In this document: one piece after another, positions 9,936-18,288 of the stretch
Position numbering within the stretch: the first letter of the stretch is position 1
Layout: the number at the start of each line of letters is the position of its first letter
Origin: Blautia hominis
GTDB taxonomy: Bacteria > Bacillota > Clostridia > Lachnospirales > Lachnospiraceae
NCBI GenBank assembly: GCA_002270465.1
Contig: NQOF01000001.1
Coordinates: forward strand, 870,501 to 934,500
Reading direction: 5' to 3'
DNA: 64,000 bases
Position numbers and translations under genes: made by a program
Notes under the pieces: generated by a model
Database searches by the model: none
What the model saw: the letters and a program-made list of their open reading frames with translations, nothing else
Told to the model about the DNA's origin: nothing

Positions 9936-10175
9936 TATATGATAAGGCCGAAATCTTCAATACGGAGAAATATGGTCACGCGTCCACATAGGCAAGTTGG
10001 TTAATGCTCACTCTGTTCTCCCCAAAACGCCTAACGGCCTCTCATTTGACCCCCTCGCCAAACAATGTCCCGTTCCGCTACAAAATACTTTTTCCATGTC
10101 TTGAACCTCAAGCCACAAATATGCTATAATTTCCTGCAAAGATGCTCAATAATTACAAATAGAAAGAAGCATATC

Positions 10176-11126
10176 ATGGATAAAAGTCAAAAACCCAAAG
10201 TTGAATTCCGGTATTATTCCACCCTGCCCCAGCTTCCCATATATTTTTTAACAGGGGACGGGTGGCTGAACTGCCGGGGAACCCGGACCGTCTGCCTTCA
10301 TTTTCATAATCTGATGGAGATAGGGTATTGTTATAACGGAAATGGAAATATGCTTCTTGGTGACTATGCATGTAAAACAGAAGCGAATATGATTTCCATT
10401 ATTCCACCCAATTATCCCCACTCCACCGACAGTATTCCCGACAGTATCATAACCTGGGAGTATCTGTTTATTGATGTGGACAGTTGTCTGCAGTCTGTCT
10501 ATGGGAATGATGAACATAAGTTTAACTATATGAAGCAGCTGATCACACAAAAGGCCCGTTATATACATGCCAAAGAATATCCTGACATTGCTTCCGCATT
10601 TCGTATCATACTGCATGAAATGCTGGTGCAGAAAGAATACAGCAACGCCATGGTAAAGGGGATGGTTTTCTGGCTGCTTATGCGGATTGCCCGCATGACT
10701 ACTTCCGAGGAAGATCATGAGATCCTATCCTATAAAAGACCCCTCAGCCTGGAAAACGTAAGCCAGATACGGCCGGCGCTGGAAATGATCCGAAAACAGT
10801 ACACTTCTTCCATCAGGATTCAGGACCTGGCCGATATCTGCAGTATCAGTGAGGCGTATTTCCGTAAGCTGTTCAAAAAAATGATGGGGGTTTCCGCGCT
10901 GGACTATATCAATAAGGTGCGGATCATGAATGCGGCAGAACTGATACAGAAAACAGATGATCCGCTGCATGAGATCATATCTAAAACAGGATTCATTTCC
11001 GAGTCTACCTTTAACAGGAATTTCAAAAAATATACGGGGATGTCTCCAAGACAATGGAAAGAAAAATATGCCGGAAAGGAATGCCGGCTGAAAGATTTTG
11101 ATATTTATCTGGAAAACGGATGGTAG
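10176..11126 (+). CDS. AraC family transcriptional regulator
   Basis: 316 residues from MDKSQKPK. Longer upstream in-frame starts (10065) add a segment without family similarity. N-terminal AraC ligand-binding cupin (LHFHNLMEIGYCYNGNGNMLLGDY and SIIPPNYPHS), C-terminal double helix-turn-helix of about 100 residues (IRIQDLADICSISEAYFRKLFKK, then HEIISKTGFISESTFNRNFKKYTGMSPRQWK). It is divergent from the arabinoxylan operon, so it may add a second level of control there, but no target can be proven. Closed by a strong terminator. Confidence 0.9.
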   Translation: MDKSQKPKVEFRYYSTLPQLPIYFLTGDGWLNCRGTRTVCLHFHNLMEIGYCYNGNGNMLLGDYACKTEANMISIIPPNYPHSTDSIPDSIITWEYLFIDVDSCLQSVYGNDEHKFNYMKQLITQKARYIHAKEYPDIASAFRIILHEMLVQKEYSNAMVKGMVFWLLMRIARMTTSEEDHEILSYKRPLSLENVSQIRPALEMIRKQYTSSIRIQDLADICSISEAYFRKLFKKMMGVSALDYINKVRIMNAAELIQKTDDPLHEIISKTGFISESTFNRNFKKYTGMSPRQWKEKYAGKECRLKDFDIYLENGW

Positions 11127-11135
11127 GTTTTAGAA

Positions 11136-11176
11136 GCAAAAAGTCCATTGCCTTTGAGGATGGACTTTTTGCTTGG
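11136..11176 (+). terminator. Strong terminator after the AraC gene
   Basis: Twelve-base inverted repeat GCAAAAAGTCCA (11136-11147) and TGGACTTTTTGC (11161-11172). The T-run lies inside the stem, so it can work in both directions and may also stop transcription of the GNAT gene on the minus strand. Confidence 0.8.
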
Positions 11177-11205
11177 TTAAAAATCAAGCTGCTGAATGGT
11201 CACTA

Positions 11206-11691
11206 TTATTCATCAATCTCAACCATCCGTGTGTAAACCCCGGATGACTTTTCAGGAATCATTTCTGCTTGGACACATTTTTCATAAAAGGGAATTGCTG
11301 TTCTGGACGGCCAGCCGATTATTGCATAGGCATAGCCCATTTCTTCCATGGATTGGAGGGATCTCAGAAGCAGTGCTCTCCCAATCCCCTTTTTCCTCTC
11401 CTCTTTCAATACTGCCATCGGGCCGAAAAAGTTTTTTGCAGTCGCCTCAAAACAGGCAAAGCCGACTGGTTTTTTGTCCTTTGTCGCCACATAACATGTG
11501 ATTGGATTATTGGCAAACGCAGCTGTCACTTCGTCTGAATAATCTTCCTCTGCACATGTTTTGGAAAACTCTATTATTTTTCTTCTGTCAGGTGCCAGCG
11601 CTCTTTTTATTCTGATACCGCTGTCTGATAAATCCTTTTCTGTTTCCTGTGAAGATGGTGTCTGAAATAGTTTTACCAGCATATCAGCCAT
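11206..11691 (-). CDS. GNAT family N-acetyltransferase
   Basis: 161 residues from MADMLVKLF, preceded by GGGGGG with 7-nt spacing; an upstream ATG (11718) overlaps that site and is less likely. Acetyl-CoA binding motif A is visible in VLKEERKKGIGRALLLRSLQSM and the C-terminal motif B in IPFYEKCVQAE. It transfers an acetyl group from acetyl-CoA to an amine; the acceptor is unknown. Monocistronic, flanked by the AraC and URO-D-like genes without obvious functional link. Confidence 0.88.
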   Translation of the reverse strand: MADMLVKLFQTPSSQETEKDLSDSGIRIKRALAPDRRKIIEFSKTCAEEDYSDEVTAAFANNPITCYVATKDKKPVGFACFEATAKNFFGPMAVLKEERKKGIGRALLLRSLQSMEEMGYAYAIIGWPSRTAIPFYEKCVQAEMIPEKSSGVYTRMVEIDE

Positions 11692-11911
11692 GGTTAACCC
11701 CCCTTTTTCTTTACACATTACACGCTGCTGAAGAACTGCAGGTGTCTTACATGTTTATCATATCACATATTTCTGTATAAGAATATTTTTTTAATTGTTC
11801 AGAAGGTCCGTCCAATTATTTTGCCCAAAAACAGATTCCGGGGTTCTTGTTTCAAGAATATTCATTTAATTATAGTTCCATTGTACAATAGTCAATCTAT
11901 TTCTTTTGTGA

Positions 11912-11949
11912 TATAATAAAAGCATGACCAATTGTTTGTACTATACAAA
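11912..11949 (+). promoter_or_regulatory. Promoter and palindromic operator of the first URO-D-like gene
   Basis: A perfect -10 TATAAT (11912-11917) has a weak -35 TAGTCA 17 nt upstream (11889-11894). Just downstream TTTGTA (11935-11940) and TACAAA (11944-11949) form an inverted repeat spaced by 3 nt, placed where a repressor would block initiation. The cognate regulator is not known. Confidence 0.55.
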
Positions 11950-11960
11950 GGAGGCTTGTT

Positions 11961-13211
11961 ATGAGCACGAAAGAACAGTACCAGAACAGGATGAAACGTA
12001 TTGACGAAGCTCTTGCGGGGAATGAACCTGACCGTGTACCCGTAATTCCTTTTGTCCAGACCTACTCTGTCACCCATTCCGGACACACTATGGCGGAGGC
12101 CATGTATGATTCAGCTGTAATGCAGAATGCGCTCCGCCAATATCTGAAGGATTACGAGCCGGATGCCAATTATGGTTACTCCCCGTTTTTCTGCGGGCTC
12201 GGACGCTGTTTTGAACTGACAGGAATCTCTTTCCTGCAGTGGGCGGGACAAGAGGGCGGAGTCTGTACAGAAAATAGCATCCATCAATTTGTGGAGAAGG
12301 CGTATTTAGGTGATGATGAATATGCCGAACTTCTGACAGATTTGACCGGATGGATCATGAAGAAATACCTTCCCAGAAACTTCAAACTGCTGGAGCCCAT
12401 GGCGCAGATGTCCTTTGGGAGTATGCTGGGATACGGTGCACTTCCCGGAATGATGCAGTTTGCAGATCCTGCGATCGCGGAGATGTTTGTAAAACTGGGG
12501 GAGGCTGCCAAAATGATTTCCCGGTATTATGGGGAAGCCCATACTTTTGATATGGAAATGATGGAGGCCGGCTATCCCCTCTTTTTCAAGGCCACCACTA
12601 CCTGTGCCTTTGATATGCTCAGCGACTGTCTCAGAGGCACTTTGGATACCATGGCCGATTTATACGAGCAGCCGGAAAATGTCCATAAGGCCATCGATTT
12701 CTTCTATCCCGGCACACTCTATGGCGCTCTCTCCCAGACGGAACGCTCCAAGGGAAAAGTGGTATTCATTCCTCTGCACAAAGGCCTCGACGGTTTCATG
12801 GGAAATGAACAATACCGTGAATTTTACTGGCCTACCTTAAAGGCACTGGTAAATGACCTGGCCGCCGCAGGGCAGATCCCCTATGTCTACACAGAAGGAA
12901 AATATGATTCCCGGCTTGAATTTTTATCCGAGCTCCCTGCCGGAAAGTGTCTGGTCCACTTTGAGAACTGCGATATGAAAGAGGCAAAACGGATCGTCGG
13001 AAAGAATTGCTGTATCTCCGGAGGGTTTGACGGAAGGATCCTGGAAACAGGAACACCCCAACAGGTAACAGAGGCGGTGAAGCGTATTCTTGATATCTGC
13101 GCTCCGGGGGGCGGTTATATCTTTGATGTCAATACAACCATTGATTATGGGGTGAAGCATGAGAATGTACTTGCTATGTTTGACGCTGTGAAGACTTACG
13201 GAAAATATTAA
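11961..13211 (+). CDS. Uroporphyrinogen decarboxylase superfamily protein (non-heme), copy 1
   Basis: 416 residues with the URO-D/MtaA TIM-barrel pattern: N-terminal PDRVPVIPF, middle segment with EMMEAGYPLFFKATTTCAFDM, and C-terminal GGFDGRILETGTPQQVTEAVKRILDICAPGGGYIF. The HxC zinc motif of MtaA-type methyltransferases is not present; YTEGKYD occupies that place, and no other heme genes are nearby, so heme synthesis is unlikely. Methyl transfer from a methylated compound is the family precedent, but no corrinoid protein is encoded here. Start follows GGAGG. Two relatives lie at 42242 and 58421. Function unknown. Confidence 0.8.
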   Translation: MSTKEQYQNRMKRIDEALAGNEPDRVPVIPFVQTYSVTHSGHTMAEAMYDSAVMQNALRQYLKDYEPDANYGYSPFFCGLGRCFELTGISFLQWAGQEGGVCTENSIHQFVEKAYLGDDEYAELLTDLTGWIMKKYLPRNFKLLEPMAQMSFGSMLGYGALPGMMQFADPAIAEMFVKLGEAAKMISRYYGEAHTFDMEMMEAGYPLFFKATTTCAFDMLSDCLRGTLDTMADLYEQPENVHKAIDFFYPGTLYGALSQTERSKGKVVFIPLHKGLDGFMGNEQYREFYWPTLKALVNDLAAAGQIPYVYTEGKYDSRLEFLSELPAGKCLVHFENCDMKEAKRIVGKNCCISGGFDGRILETGTPQQVTEAVKRILDICAPGGGYIFDVNTTIDYGVKHENVLAMFDAVKTYGKY

Positions 13212-13266
13212 AATACCTTTTGCAGCCTTCCTAAACAATAGCGATGCGAATACGTGGAACCGGAAT

Positions 13267-13300
13267 GAGAACTCCATCAAATGATGGAGTTCTCGCATTT
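13267..13300 (+). terminator. Terminator after URO-D copy 1
   Basis: GAGAACTCCATCA (13267-13279) pairs with TGATGGAGTTCTC (13282-13294), a 13-bp stem with a tiny loop, followed by GCATTTTA. Confidence 0.8.
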
Positions 13301-13334
13301 TACCCTAAACCTGTTTTTCCATTATAACGAAAAC

Positions 13335-14219
13335 CTACTTCCGCTCCTGACTTCCTTTTGCAGCCCAAAGGTTTCTGTATTCCCTGGGCGTCATTTTCAC
13401 AATCCTCTTAAACACGCTGTTAAAAAATTTCTTATCCTCATACCCCACCGCCTGCGCGATCTCCCCAATCCGCATATCGCTGCCCGCCAGCAGCTGGCAG
13501 CTCTTCTCTATTCTGACCTTCTGCAGATATTCCCGAAAGGAAAGCCCTGTCTCCTGCCGGAAAATCCTGCTGATATAGGACAGGGTATAATGATACTGCC
13601 AGCAGAACGCCCCTAGGTTGACATAATTCTGATAATTTCTGTCAACGTACTGAATCACATCCAGCACGGCCCTATGTTTTGGATGCTTTTGATTCTCATG
13701 GATGCCTTTTCGCAGAGTGAGTATGAGCAGTTCGATGAGTCTGCACCGGAATACCTCTGCATACCCCTCTTTTTTCTCCTCATACTCCTCCAACATGCCC
13801 ATGATCAACTGTTTGATCCGTCCGTTCTCATCATGGAAGATGCGGTCTACAGGTGTCTCACCCGGTATAGAGGTATAATAGCGGATCAGGCAGCCGTGCA
13901 GCAGTTCATCCAGAGAACGGCACCCTGTCAGTGTCTCATCTATCACCTCAGGCAGAAAGATACAGTTGATCAGTGTAAAATCCGAACTTCTGGAATAGCT
14001 GTGCACACTTCCATAGTCCACAATAAAATAATCCCCCTCTGTGAGCATTCCCTCTGTGGAATTGAGCGTATGCACCGCTGTTCCTTTCACCACATATACC
14101 AACTCAAAAAAGTCATGGTTATGCCTCTCCATATCTGTCTGCTGATATGGCATCATGACCAGTCTCTCCTGTTCCTCCTTAGATACTTCCCTGATATGGA
14201 TCGTTACTGATTGATTCAT
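13335..14219 (-). CDS. AraC family regulator, divergent from the rhamnosidase gene
   Basis: 294 residues. N-terminal cupin sensor (MERHNHDFFELVYVVKGTAVHTL, then GDYFIVDYGSVHSYS) like RhaS/RhaR and MelR types, C-terminal AraC DNA-binding domain (YTLSYISRIFRQETGLSFREYL, then IGEIAQAVGYEDKKFFNSVFKRIVKMTPREYR). It is transcribed divergently from the GH78 gene, which suggests it activates that gene in response to rhamnose or a rhamnoside. The shared 275-bp control region contains an inverted repeat and a 131-bp inserted element. Confidence 0.92.
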   Translation of the reverse strand: MNQSVTIHIREVSKEEQERLVMMPYQQTDMERHNHDFFELVYVVKGTAVHTLNSTEGMLTEGDYFIVDYGSVHSYSRSSDFTLINCIFLPEVIDETLTGCRSLDELLHGCLIRYYTSIPGETPVDRIFHDENGRIKQLIMGMLEEYEEKKEGYAEVFRCRLIELLILTLRKGIHENQKHPKHRAVLDVIQYVDRNYQNYVNLGAFCWQYHYTLSYISRIFRQETGLSFREYLQKVRIEKSCQLLAGSDMRIGEIAQAVGYEDKKFFNSVFKRIVKMTPREYRNLWAAKGSQERK

Positions 14220-14299
14220 AAGACAAATTCACCCCCTATTTTAGTTAAATACAGGTGTTTTTTTCCATTCTATTCTCTGGTATCATGATAGTCAAGAGA

Positions 14300-14322
14300 A
14301 ACTGTTAGAATTCTGAACAGTT
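14300..14322. promoter_or_regulatory. Inverted repeat in the AraC/rhamnosidase control region
   Basis: AACTGTT (14300-14306) and AACAGTT (14316-14322) are inverted around AGAATTCTG. GTCAAGA occurs as a direct repeat on both sides (from 14291 and 14326). This may be an AraC-type binding site, or a remnant related to the neighbouring mobile element, whose ends carry the same AACAGTT word. Confidence 0.35.
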
Positions 14323-14336
14323 ACTGTCAAGAAAAG

Positions 14337-14467
14337 GTAACAGTTCAAACTGGTCTGCGCATTTACTGCGCTGACCGTATGAAAAAATAGTGCCAGCTTT
14401 ATCCAGCCCATCGCGAAGCGATTTTTAATGGCTGGATGCGTAACCGTTCAGCTTGTCTAACTGTTAC
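14337..14467. mobile_element. 131-bp MITE with 8-bp target duplication
   Basis: The element starts with GTAACAGTT and ends with AACTGTTAC (9-bp perfect terminal inverted repeats). It is flanked by identical 8-bp copies of AAGAAAAG (14329-14336 and 14468-14475), the signature of target duplication. Inside are two hairpins: 14353-14375 (GTC-T-GCGCA stem) and 14401-14437 (ATCCAGCC/GGCTGGAT with an inner ATCGC/GCGAT stem). It encodes nothing. Tips beginning GTAA and 8-bp duplications are known for the IS66 family, so mobilisation by an IS66-type transposase is plausible but inferred. The insertion lies 20 nt before the rhamnosidase binding site, inside its leader. Confidence 0.8.
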
Positions 14468-14494
14468 AAGAAAAGAAAAACGGAGGTATTTTAA

Positions 14495-16711
14495 ATGGAA
14501 TGGTATGCAAAATGGATCAAACCACAGACGGAAACAGGTGATATCTGCCCCCTGTTCCAAAAATCTTTCTTCCTGACAAAACCGGTAAAAGCAGCAACAC
14601 TTTATATAACAGCTCTCGGTACATACGAAGCGGAACTGAACAAGACCCGGGTAGGAGATTTTGTACTTGCCCCAGGGTGGACTTCTTATCAAAAACGGCT
14701 TCAGTATCAGGCTTATGACGTTACAGATCTGATAAAAGAAGACAATCAACTCTCCGTCACCGTAGGAAAAGGCTGGTACCGAAGTCCCATGCCGGGCTGG
14801 AGCAGATCATCGGTTCAGGAGGAGCTTAAAAAAAGCCCTGCGGGGCTTCTCGCCCAGTTGGAAATCACCTATGAGGACGGTTCCGTGGAATACATGGCAA
14901 CGGATGAGACCTGGACGGTTACAGAGAGCCCTGTCCGCTTTTCAGAAATATACGACGGCGAGATTTATGATGCCTCCCTTGCATACGACTGTGCCCCCGG
15001 ATGCAGCAGCACCCAGGGTTGTGGATGCGGCAGACCTGTATGTGAATTTGAAGGCCCGTCACATACCTTGATCCCCCAGCAGGGTGAGGAAGTGCGTGAG
15101 CAGGAAAGGCTTTCTCCCATTCGGATATTTACCACTCCAAAAGGAGAGACCGTGGTGGATTTCGGACAAGATATCACAGGTTATGTGGAGATCAACCTCA
15201 CAGCAAAGGCCGGAGAAAAAGTGGCGCTCTCCCACGCAGAAGTTCTGGATAAAGAAGGATGTTTTTACACAGAGAATTACCGAAGTGCCAAAGCGCAGTA
15301 TTTGTATATCTGCCGTGAGGGCCGGCAGTCTTATAAGCCAAAACTTACATTCTTTGGCTTCCGCTATGTACGGATCGACCAGTATCCGGGCGGCCCTTGT
15401 GCGGCAAAACCGGAAAACTTCACAGCTGTGGTGATACATTCCGCAATGCAGCGGACCGGATATTTTAACTGCTCCAATCCCCTTTTGAATCAGCTTTTTG
15501 ACAATGTCATCTGGGGGCAGAAGGGAAATTTTGTGGACGTTCCCACAGACTGTCCCCAGAGGGATGAACGTCTTGGATGGACCGGCGATGCGCAGGTGTT
15601 CATCCGCACAGCCTGCATGAATTATGACGCAGAAAAATTTTATACAAAATGGCTCGCAGATATGGCAGCAGACCAGGGTGAGGACGGAAGAGTAGGCCAT
15701 GTGATCCCCGACCTGCTTTCCGAAGAACCCGCCAGCTCTGCCTGGGGTGATGCGGCAGCCATCTGCCCCTGGGAACTCTATCTGGCATACGGAAACAAGG
15801 AATCGCTGGCCTCACAGTTTACCCTCATGAAGAAATGGATCTCCTACATTTCTTCCCATACCACAACAGAATATCTGTGGACCGGAGGCACGCACTACGG
15901 AGACTGGCTTGGTCTGGATGCACCTGCGGGAAGTTATAAAGGTTCCACCCGCGAGGATTTTATCGCCTCCGCATTTTATGCATATTCCACATGGCTGGTC
16001 ATGGAAGCCGGAAAGGTGCTGGGAGAAGATATCGCAGAATATGAAACGCTTTACACTGAAATCGTATCTGCTTTCCGCACCGCCTTCCCGGAATACAAAA
16101 CACAGACCGAGTGTATTCTGGCCGCCCACTTCGGCCTTGCCAAAGACTGCCAGGCAGCTGCGGATCAGCTTGCCGCCATGGTCAAAGAATGCGGGATCCA
16201 GCTCCAGACCGGTTTTGTAGGAACACCTTATATGCTGCATACTCTGAGCGAGTACGGCTATTCCGACCTGGCCTACAGCCTGCTACTGAAGGAAGACTAC
16301 CCATCCTGGCTGTATCCCGTGACCAAAGGCGCCACTACGATCTGGGAACACTGGGACGGCATTATGCCTGACGGCAATTTCTGGAGCGCGGATATGAACT
16401 CTTTCAACCACTACGCTTACGGCTCTGTGGCTGACTGGATTTACAGTGTGGCCGGCGGGATCCAAAGGATTGCTGCATATCCGGGCTATGAAAAAGTCAA
16501 AATAGCCCCCACCCCGGACAAAAGGCTTGACTGGCTGTCTGTGTCCCTGGATACACGCCATGGAAAAATAGTTTCCGCCTGGAAAAAAGCGGGGGATGAG
16601 TGGCGCTATGAGATCACGACTCCGGTGGATGCGGTTGTGACGATCGCAGGGAAGGAACGGATGGTCGGCAAAGGGACCTATATATTCTATAGCGAAATAG
16701 AACAATCCTAA
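14495..16711 (+). CDS. GH78 alpha-L-rhamnosidase
   Basis: 738 residues, no signal peptide, hence cytoplasmic. It hydrolyses terminal alpha-L-rhamnosyl groups from rhamnogalacturonan fragments or plant glycosides. N-terminal beta domains (about 1-300) contain the ITALGTYEAELN and APGWTSYQKRLQY motifs of the rhamnosidase N-terminal family. The (alpha/alpha)6 catalytic domain holds DCPQRDERLGWTGD with Asp352, general acid Glu358 and Trp362, and general base Glu618 in TTIWEHWDG; assignments follow the Streptomyces SaRha78A positions D630, E636, W640, E895. Start: CGGAGG with 8-nt spacing. Likely controlled by the divergent AraC gene; its leader is interrupted by a MITE. Confidence 0.93.
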   Translation: MEWYAKWIKPQTETGDICPLFQKSFFLTKPVKAATLYITALGTYEAELNKTRVGDFVLAPGWTSYQKRLQYQAYDVTDLIKEDNQLSVTVGKGWYRSPMPGWSRSSVQEELKKSPAGLLAQLEITYEDGSVEYMATDETWTVTESPVRFSEIYDGEIYDASLAYDCAPGCSSTQGCGCGRPVCEFEGPSHTLIPQQGEEVREQERLSPIRIFTTPKGETVVDFGQDITGYVEINLTAKAGEKVALSHAEVLDKEGCFYTENYRSAKAQYLYICREGRQSYKPKLTFFGFRYVRIDQYPGGPCAAKPENFTAVVIHSAMQRTGYFNCSNPLLNQLFDNVIWGQKGNFVDVPTDCPQRDERLGWTGDAQVFIRTACMNYDAEKFYTKWLADMAADQGEDGRVGHVIPDLLSEEPASSAWGDAAAICPWELYLAYGNKESLASQFTLMKKWISYISSHTTTEYLWTGGTHYGDWLGLDAPAGSYKGSTREDFIASAFYAYSTWLVMEAGKVLGEDIAEYETLYTEIVSAFRTAFPEYKTQTECILAAHFGLAKDCQAAADQLAAMVKECGIQLQTGFVGTPYMLHTLSEYGYSDLAYSLLLKEDYPSWLYPVTKGATTIWEHWDGIMPDGNFWSADMNSFNHYAYGSVADWIYSVAGGIQRIAAYPGYEKVKIAPTPDKRLDWLSVSLDTRHGKIVSAWKKAGDEWRYEITTPVDAVVTIAGKERMVGKGTYIFYSEIEQS

Positions 16712-16743
16712 AAACGGATGAAATAAACTTTATCCATAACAAT

Positions 16744-16797
16744 AAAGGCTGTGATTCCATGATCATACAAGGATGATAGGATCACAGCCTTATTTTA
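16744..16797 (+). terminator. Terminator after the rhamnosidase gene
   Basis: AAGGCTGTGAT-CC and GG-ATCACAGCCTT form a long stem (16745-16791) followed by ATTTTAT. The rest of the gap to 17017 is AT-rich, probably the promoter region of the ABC exporter operon; no gene is seen. Confidence 0.75.
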
Positions 16798-17017
16798 TAT
16801 GCTGCTTTCCTATACTTTGACTCATTGGCTTAATTTTCTGATCTTCTTTTCCTGCGCATCACCAATACCGCAATTTTCGGCAATGCTGCCAGCGCCAATT
16901 CTGCTGCACAAGGCGGCGAAAATACTAAATTCATACCACTTCCATATTTTTTCCATACTTTTTCTTGTTAATATTATCCCATAATAAAAATTTGTATATG
17001 AAAAGGAGGGAAGGCCC

Positions 17018-18277
17018 ATGAACAGAATATCGTTAGCGGCCAAATACTTAACACGCAGAAAATCACGTGCATGTTTGATTCTGATCGTGTTTCTTGTGAT
17101 AAATATAATGGCATTCATTATTATTTCCATTCGGGAATCTGCCAATGACGCTTTAGCGAAGCTGGATCAAAAGCCGCTGGACTATTTCTATCTTGAATCC
17201 CAATATGAGACAGACCCGAAAACCGTGATAGCCGAAGGAAGCAGCATCAGCTTTTTGTCCGTTCCTTATGTGATAACAGACGAAGTAATTGAAAAAATAA
17301 AGAGTATCCATGGAATAAAAGCATATGCATCCCATTATGCCTTTTTATCGGGAATGCTATCTGATAAAAACGGCAATAAGCTGGAATTGGCTGCTTACAA
17401 TATCCCGGTGAGTAAAGATGACGCGGCTTCCATAAGGGGCGTATCTGATTCTGATCTATATTTAGGCTCAACAATAAAATTAACGGCAGGCAGACACATA
17501 ACGCCCGATTCTAAGTGCGAAGCAATGGTAAATGTCCAATTCGCAAAGCAAAATGATCTGAATATAGGAGATAAACTGACAATTACAACGCAGGGCCATA
17601 CATCCGGTATCGAGTTTACTCTGTCCGGCATATATGAAAATACGGATAACGTTGACGAAACTGAATTTTCTCCATCAGAATTACGCGAAAACTTCATTTA
17701 TGTGGACTACGGCACGGCACATGCTCTGGACGATAGGAACCAAGGGATCATCAGCGTTAAATTTTTTGTTGACCAGCCGGATCAGTTGGCATCCATCTAC
17801 GCGCAAGCACAAAAGCTGGATTTGGATTGGAACAAATATTATCTGTTTGATGAAGCGGATGCGTCTGTAATAGATGCGGATGCAGTCAAGGCCGTATCTA
17901 ATCAGTTTTCAGTTTTGACTGCAGTGATCATTCTTGCAGGATTCCTGTTTATCACCTTTGTCCTAATGCTTCAAACAAAAATGCGGGCAAACGAAATAGG
18001 GATCTTACTTTCACTGGGTTTTACAAAAAGCCGAATCCTACTGCAGCACATTATTGAAGTCATGATTCCGGCAGGAATATCCATAGCCGCCGCATATTTT
18101 ATAGGTGATCACTTAATATCCAGTGAGCGATTCAAGATAACTGTAACTCATATCCAAATGGTAACGACCTTGCAGATCATTGCTATAAATCTATGTTTGC
18201 TGATGGCATCCATATGGATATCCAGTGCCCGGCTTCTGCATACAACGCCAAAAGCCATTTTTGAAAAAAACAATTGA
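17018..18277 (+). CDS. ABC exporter permease, FtsX/MacB type (first subunit)
   Basis: 419 residues. One N-terminal membrane helix (about 22-42), a large extracellular domain (about 45-300), then three C-terminal helices (about 300-325, 345-365, 390-410): the FtsX-domain layout. The motif RRKSRACLILIVFLV at the N-terminus is typical. It forms a transporter with the second permease (starting 11 nt beyond the stop of this gene) and the ATPase at 19678. Transporters of this build with an adjacent two-component system usually export or sense antimicrobial peptides; the substrate here is unknown. Start preceded by AAAGGAGGG. Confidence 0.88.
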   Translation: MNRISLAAKYLTRRKSRACLILIVFLVINIMAFIIISIRESANDALAKLDQKPLDYFYLESQYETDPKTVIAEGSSISFLSVPYVITDEVIEKIKSIHGIKAYASHYAFLSGMLSDKNGNKLELAAYNIPVSKDDAASIRGVSDSDLYLGSTIKLTAGRHITPDSKCEAMVNVQFAKQNDLNIGDKLTITTQGHTSGIEFTLSGIYENTDNVDETEFSPSELRENFIYVDYGTAHALDDRNQGIISVKFFVDQPDQLASIYAQAQKLDLDWNKYYLFDEADASVIDADAVKAVSNQFSVLTAVIILAGFLFITFVLMLQTKMRANEIGILLSLGFTKSRILLQHIIEVMIPAGISIAAAYFIGDHLISSERFKITVTHIQMVTTLQIIAINLCLLMASIWISSARLLHTTPKAIFEKNN

Positions 18278-18288
18278 GGAAAATATCT

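Noticed and set aside
11961-13211. Heme biosynthesis gene hemE
   Set aside because: Neighbours are sugar-related and the sequence lacks the substrate-binding features of true uroporphyrinogen decarboxylases that I can recall; the same applies to copies 2 and 3.
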